5,710 nt of DNA, taken from NCBI RefSeq assembly GCF_041685465.1, contig NZ_JAWLFS010000197.1, positions 1 through 5,710 of the forward strand. Direction: 5' to 3'. The first letter of the stretch is position 1. The number at the start of each line of letters is the position of its first letter. Origin of the DNA: Rhodosalinus sp041685465. Lineage in GTDB: Bacteria; Pseudomonadota; Alphaproteobacteria; Rhodobacterales; Rhodobacteraceae. Below the pieces are notes generated by a model. That model saw only the letters and a program-made list of their open reading frames with translations. It searched no databases and was not told the DNA's origin. Below are positions 4,617-5,710 of the stretch, in pieces. The position numbers and the translations under genes were made by a program.

Positions 4617-5710
4617 ATGCAGGAGCTTCACACCATTCCCGCGAACGAGGTGGCGCGCTGGTGGCGCGCCCTGCCCTTCTGGTTGTCGCTGGCGCTGATC
4701 CCGCTGGCCTGGCTCGGCGCGCTCTGGGGCGGCTGGACGGTCATCCTCCTGCCGCTCGTGACGTGGTATCTCTTCGCGGCGATCGACGCGGCGCTCGGGC
4801 TCGACACGGGCAACGCCGACCCCGAAACGCCGGAGGCGCATCTTTTCTGGTACACCGCCGTCACGCGCGTCTGGCCGGTACTGCAATTCGTGATGCTCTT
4901 CGGGCTGATCGCCTACGTGCCCCGCGCTGCCCATCTCGGCACGCTCGAGATGGTGGTCCTCTTCTTCGGGGTGGGCGTCGTGACCGGCACCATCGGCATC
5001 AACTACGCCCACGAGCTCATGCACCAGCGCAACAGGGCCGAGCGGTGGCTGGGCGACATCCTGCTCGCCATGGTGCTCTATTCGCACTTCCGCTCGGAAC
5101 ATCTGCTCGTCCATCACCGCTACGTCGGCACCCCGCGCGACCCGGTGACCGCGCGCTACAACGAGGGCTTCCACCGCTTCTTCCCCCGCGTGCTGCGGCA
5201 GTCGGCGGTCTCCTCCTTCAAGGCCGAACGCGCGATGCTCGCGCGCAAGGGCAAGCCGTGGTGGGCGCCCGAGAATCCCTTCTGGCGCTACTGGGCGCTG
5301 CAGGCGGCGATGCTCGGCCTCGCCGTCGCGCTGGCGGGCTGGGTCGGCCTCGCGCTCTTCGTATGGCAGGCCGTCGTCGCCGTCTGGCAGCTGGAGATCG
5401 TCAATTACGTCGAGCACTACGGGCTGACGCGCAAGCACCTCGGCGACGGCAAGTACGAGCACGTCAAGCCGCGCCACAGCTGGAACGCCGCGCATCGGGC
5501 GACGAACTGGCTTCTGATCAACCTTCAGCGCCACTCGGACCATCACTACAAGCCCGACCGGCGATTCCCGCTCCTGCAGACCTACGACGAGGAGGAGGCG
5601 CCGCAGCTTCCCTACGGCTATCCCCTGATGGGGGTCCTCGCACTTGTCCCGCCGCTCTGGAAACGCGTGATGAACCCGCGGGTGAAGGCGTGGCGCCGCC
5701 GCTTCTACCC
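4617..5710 (+). CDS. alkB: Alkane 1-monooxygenase (membrane non-haem di-iron hydroxylase), 3'-truncated by window edge
   Basis: AlkB hydroxylates the terminal carbon of n-alkanes to 1-alkanols in the inner membrane, taking electrons from rubredoxin and rubredoxin reductase (neither gene is visible here). The 364 visible residues carry all diagnostic motifs: HELMH (H132, H136), EHLLVHH (H162, H166, H167) followed by TPRDPVTAR, NYVEHYGL (H267) and LQRHSDHH (H306, H309, H310). These are the nine histidines that bind the two irons in the family. Hydrophobic segments lie at about 21-38, 40-59, 83-101, 107-128, 146-157 and 226-250. The ATG at 4617 has GAGAGG 8 nt upstream; in-frame ATGs at 4581, 4587 and 4590 lack a ribosome binding site. 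The frame is still open at the last base; family length (about 380-410) suggests only a short C-terminal tail is missing. Not related to the DNA-repair dioxygenase of the same symbol. Chain-length range cannot be judged from sequence. Confidence 0.95.
   Translation, partial: MQELHTIPANEVARWWRALPFWLSLALIPLAWLGALWGGWTVILLPLVTWYLFAAIDAALGLDTGNADPETPEAHLFWYTAVTRVWPVLQFVMLFGLIAYVPRAAHLGTLEMVVLFFGVGVVTGTIGINYAHELMHQRNRAERWLGDILLAMVLYSHFRSEHLLVHHRYVGTPRDPVTARYNEGFHRFFPRVLRQSAVSSFKAERAMLARKGKPWWAPENPFWRYWALQAAMLGLAVALAGWVGLALFVWQAVVAVWQLEIVNYVEHYGLTRKHLGDGKYEHVKPRHSWNAAHRATNWLLINLQRHSDHHYKPDRRFPLLQTYDEEEAPQLPYGYPLMGVLALVPPLWKRVMNPRVKAWRRRFY

Noticed and set aside
3504..5546. 680-codon open frame on the minus strand, antisense to mutY and alkB
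   Set aside because: The translation is Arg/Gly/Ala/His-rich with no recognisable domain, while both plus-strand genes beneath it carry complete family motifs; long antisense frames are expected at this GC content.

Overview
This very GC-rich window looks like an ordinary chromosomal segment of an alphaproteobacterium, most likely of the Rhodobacterales/Rhodobacteraceae (inference). The reasons are the protein sequences, especially the DUF721 and DsbA-like proteins and the mutY-divergent layout, and the GC-rich codon use. No phage, transposase, CRISPR array, tRNA or rRNA is visible.

Layout from left to right. (1) Positions 1-873, + strand: the 3' part of lpxK, lipid A 4'-kinase, whose start lies outside the window. 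(2) Positions 874-1136: a convergent intergenic gap. It is bracketed by perfect palindromes: two abutting 24-bp units at 861-884 and 885-908, and a second exact copy of the latter at 1107-1130. lpxK ends inside the first unit, and the gap between the palindromes has no recognisable gene. (3) Positions 3417-1137, - strand: a tight three-gene operon read DUF721/DciA-like protein -> periplasmic DsbA-family oxidoreductase -> family III (CaiB/BaiF) CoA-transferase. Both junctions are 4-bp ATGA overlaps. (4) Positions 3418-3500: a short divergent promoter region. (5) Positions 3501-4553, + strand: mutY, adenine DNA glycosylase. (6) Positions 4617-5710, + strand: alkB, the integral-membrane alkane 1-monooxygenase, running off the right edge with all nine expected histidine ligands present.

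The genes do not form one pathway. They are housekeeping functions (outer-membrane biogenesis, replication-linked DUF721, oxidative protein folding, oxidised-guanine repair) next to catabolic ones (CoA-transferase, alkane hydroxylase). I found no convincing undescribed system. The points most worth a second look are the modular palindromes and the way lpxK terminates within one, the CoA-transferase in the slot where I would expect smc, and alkB directly behind mutY.
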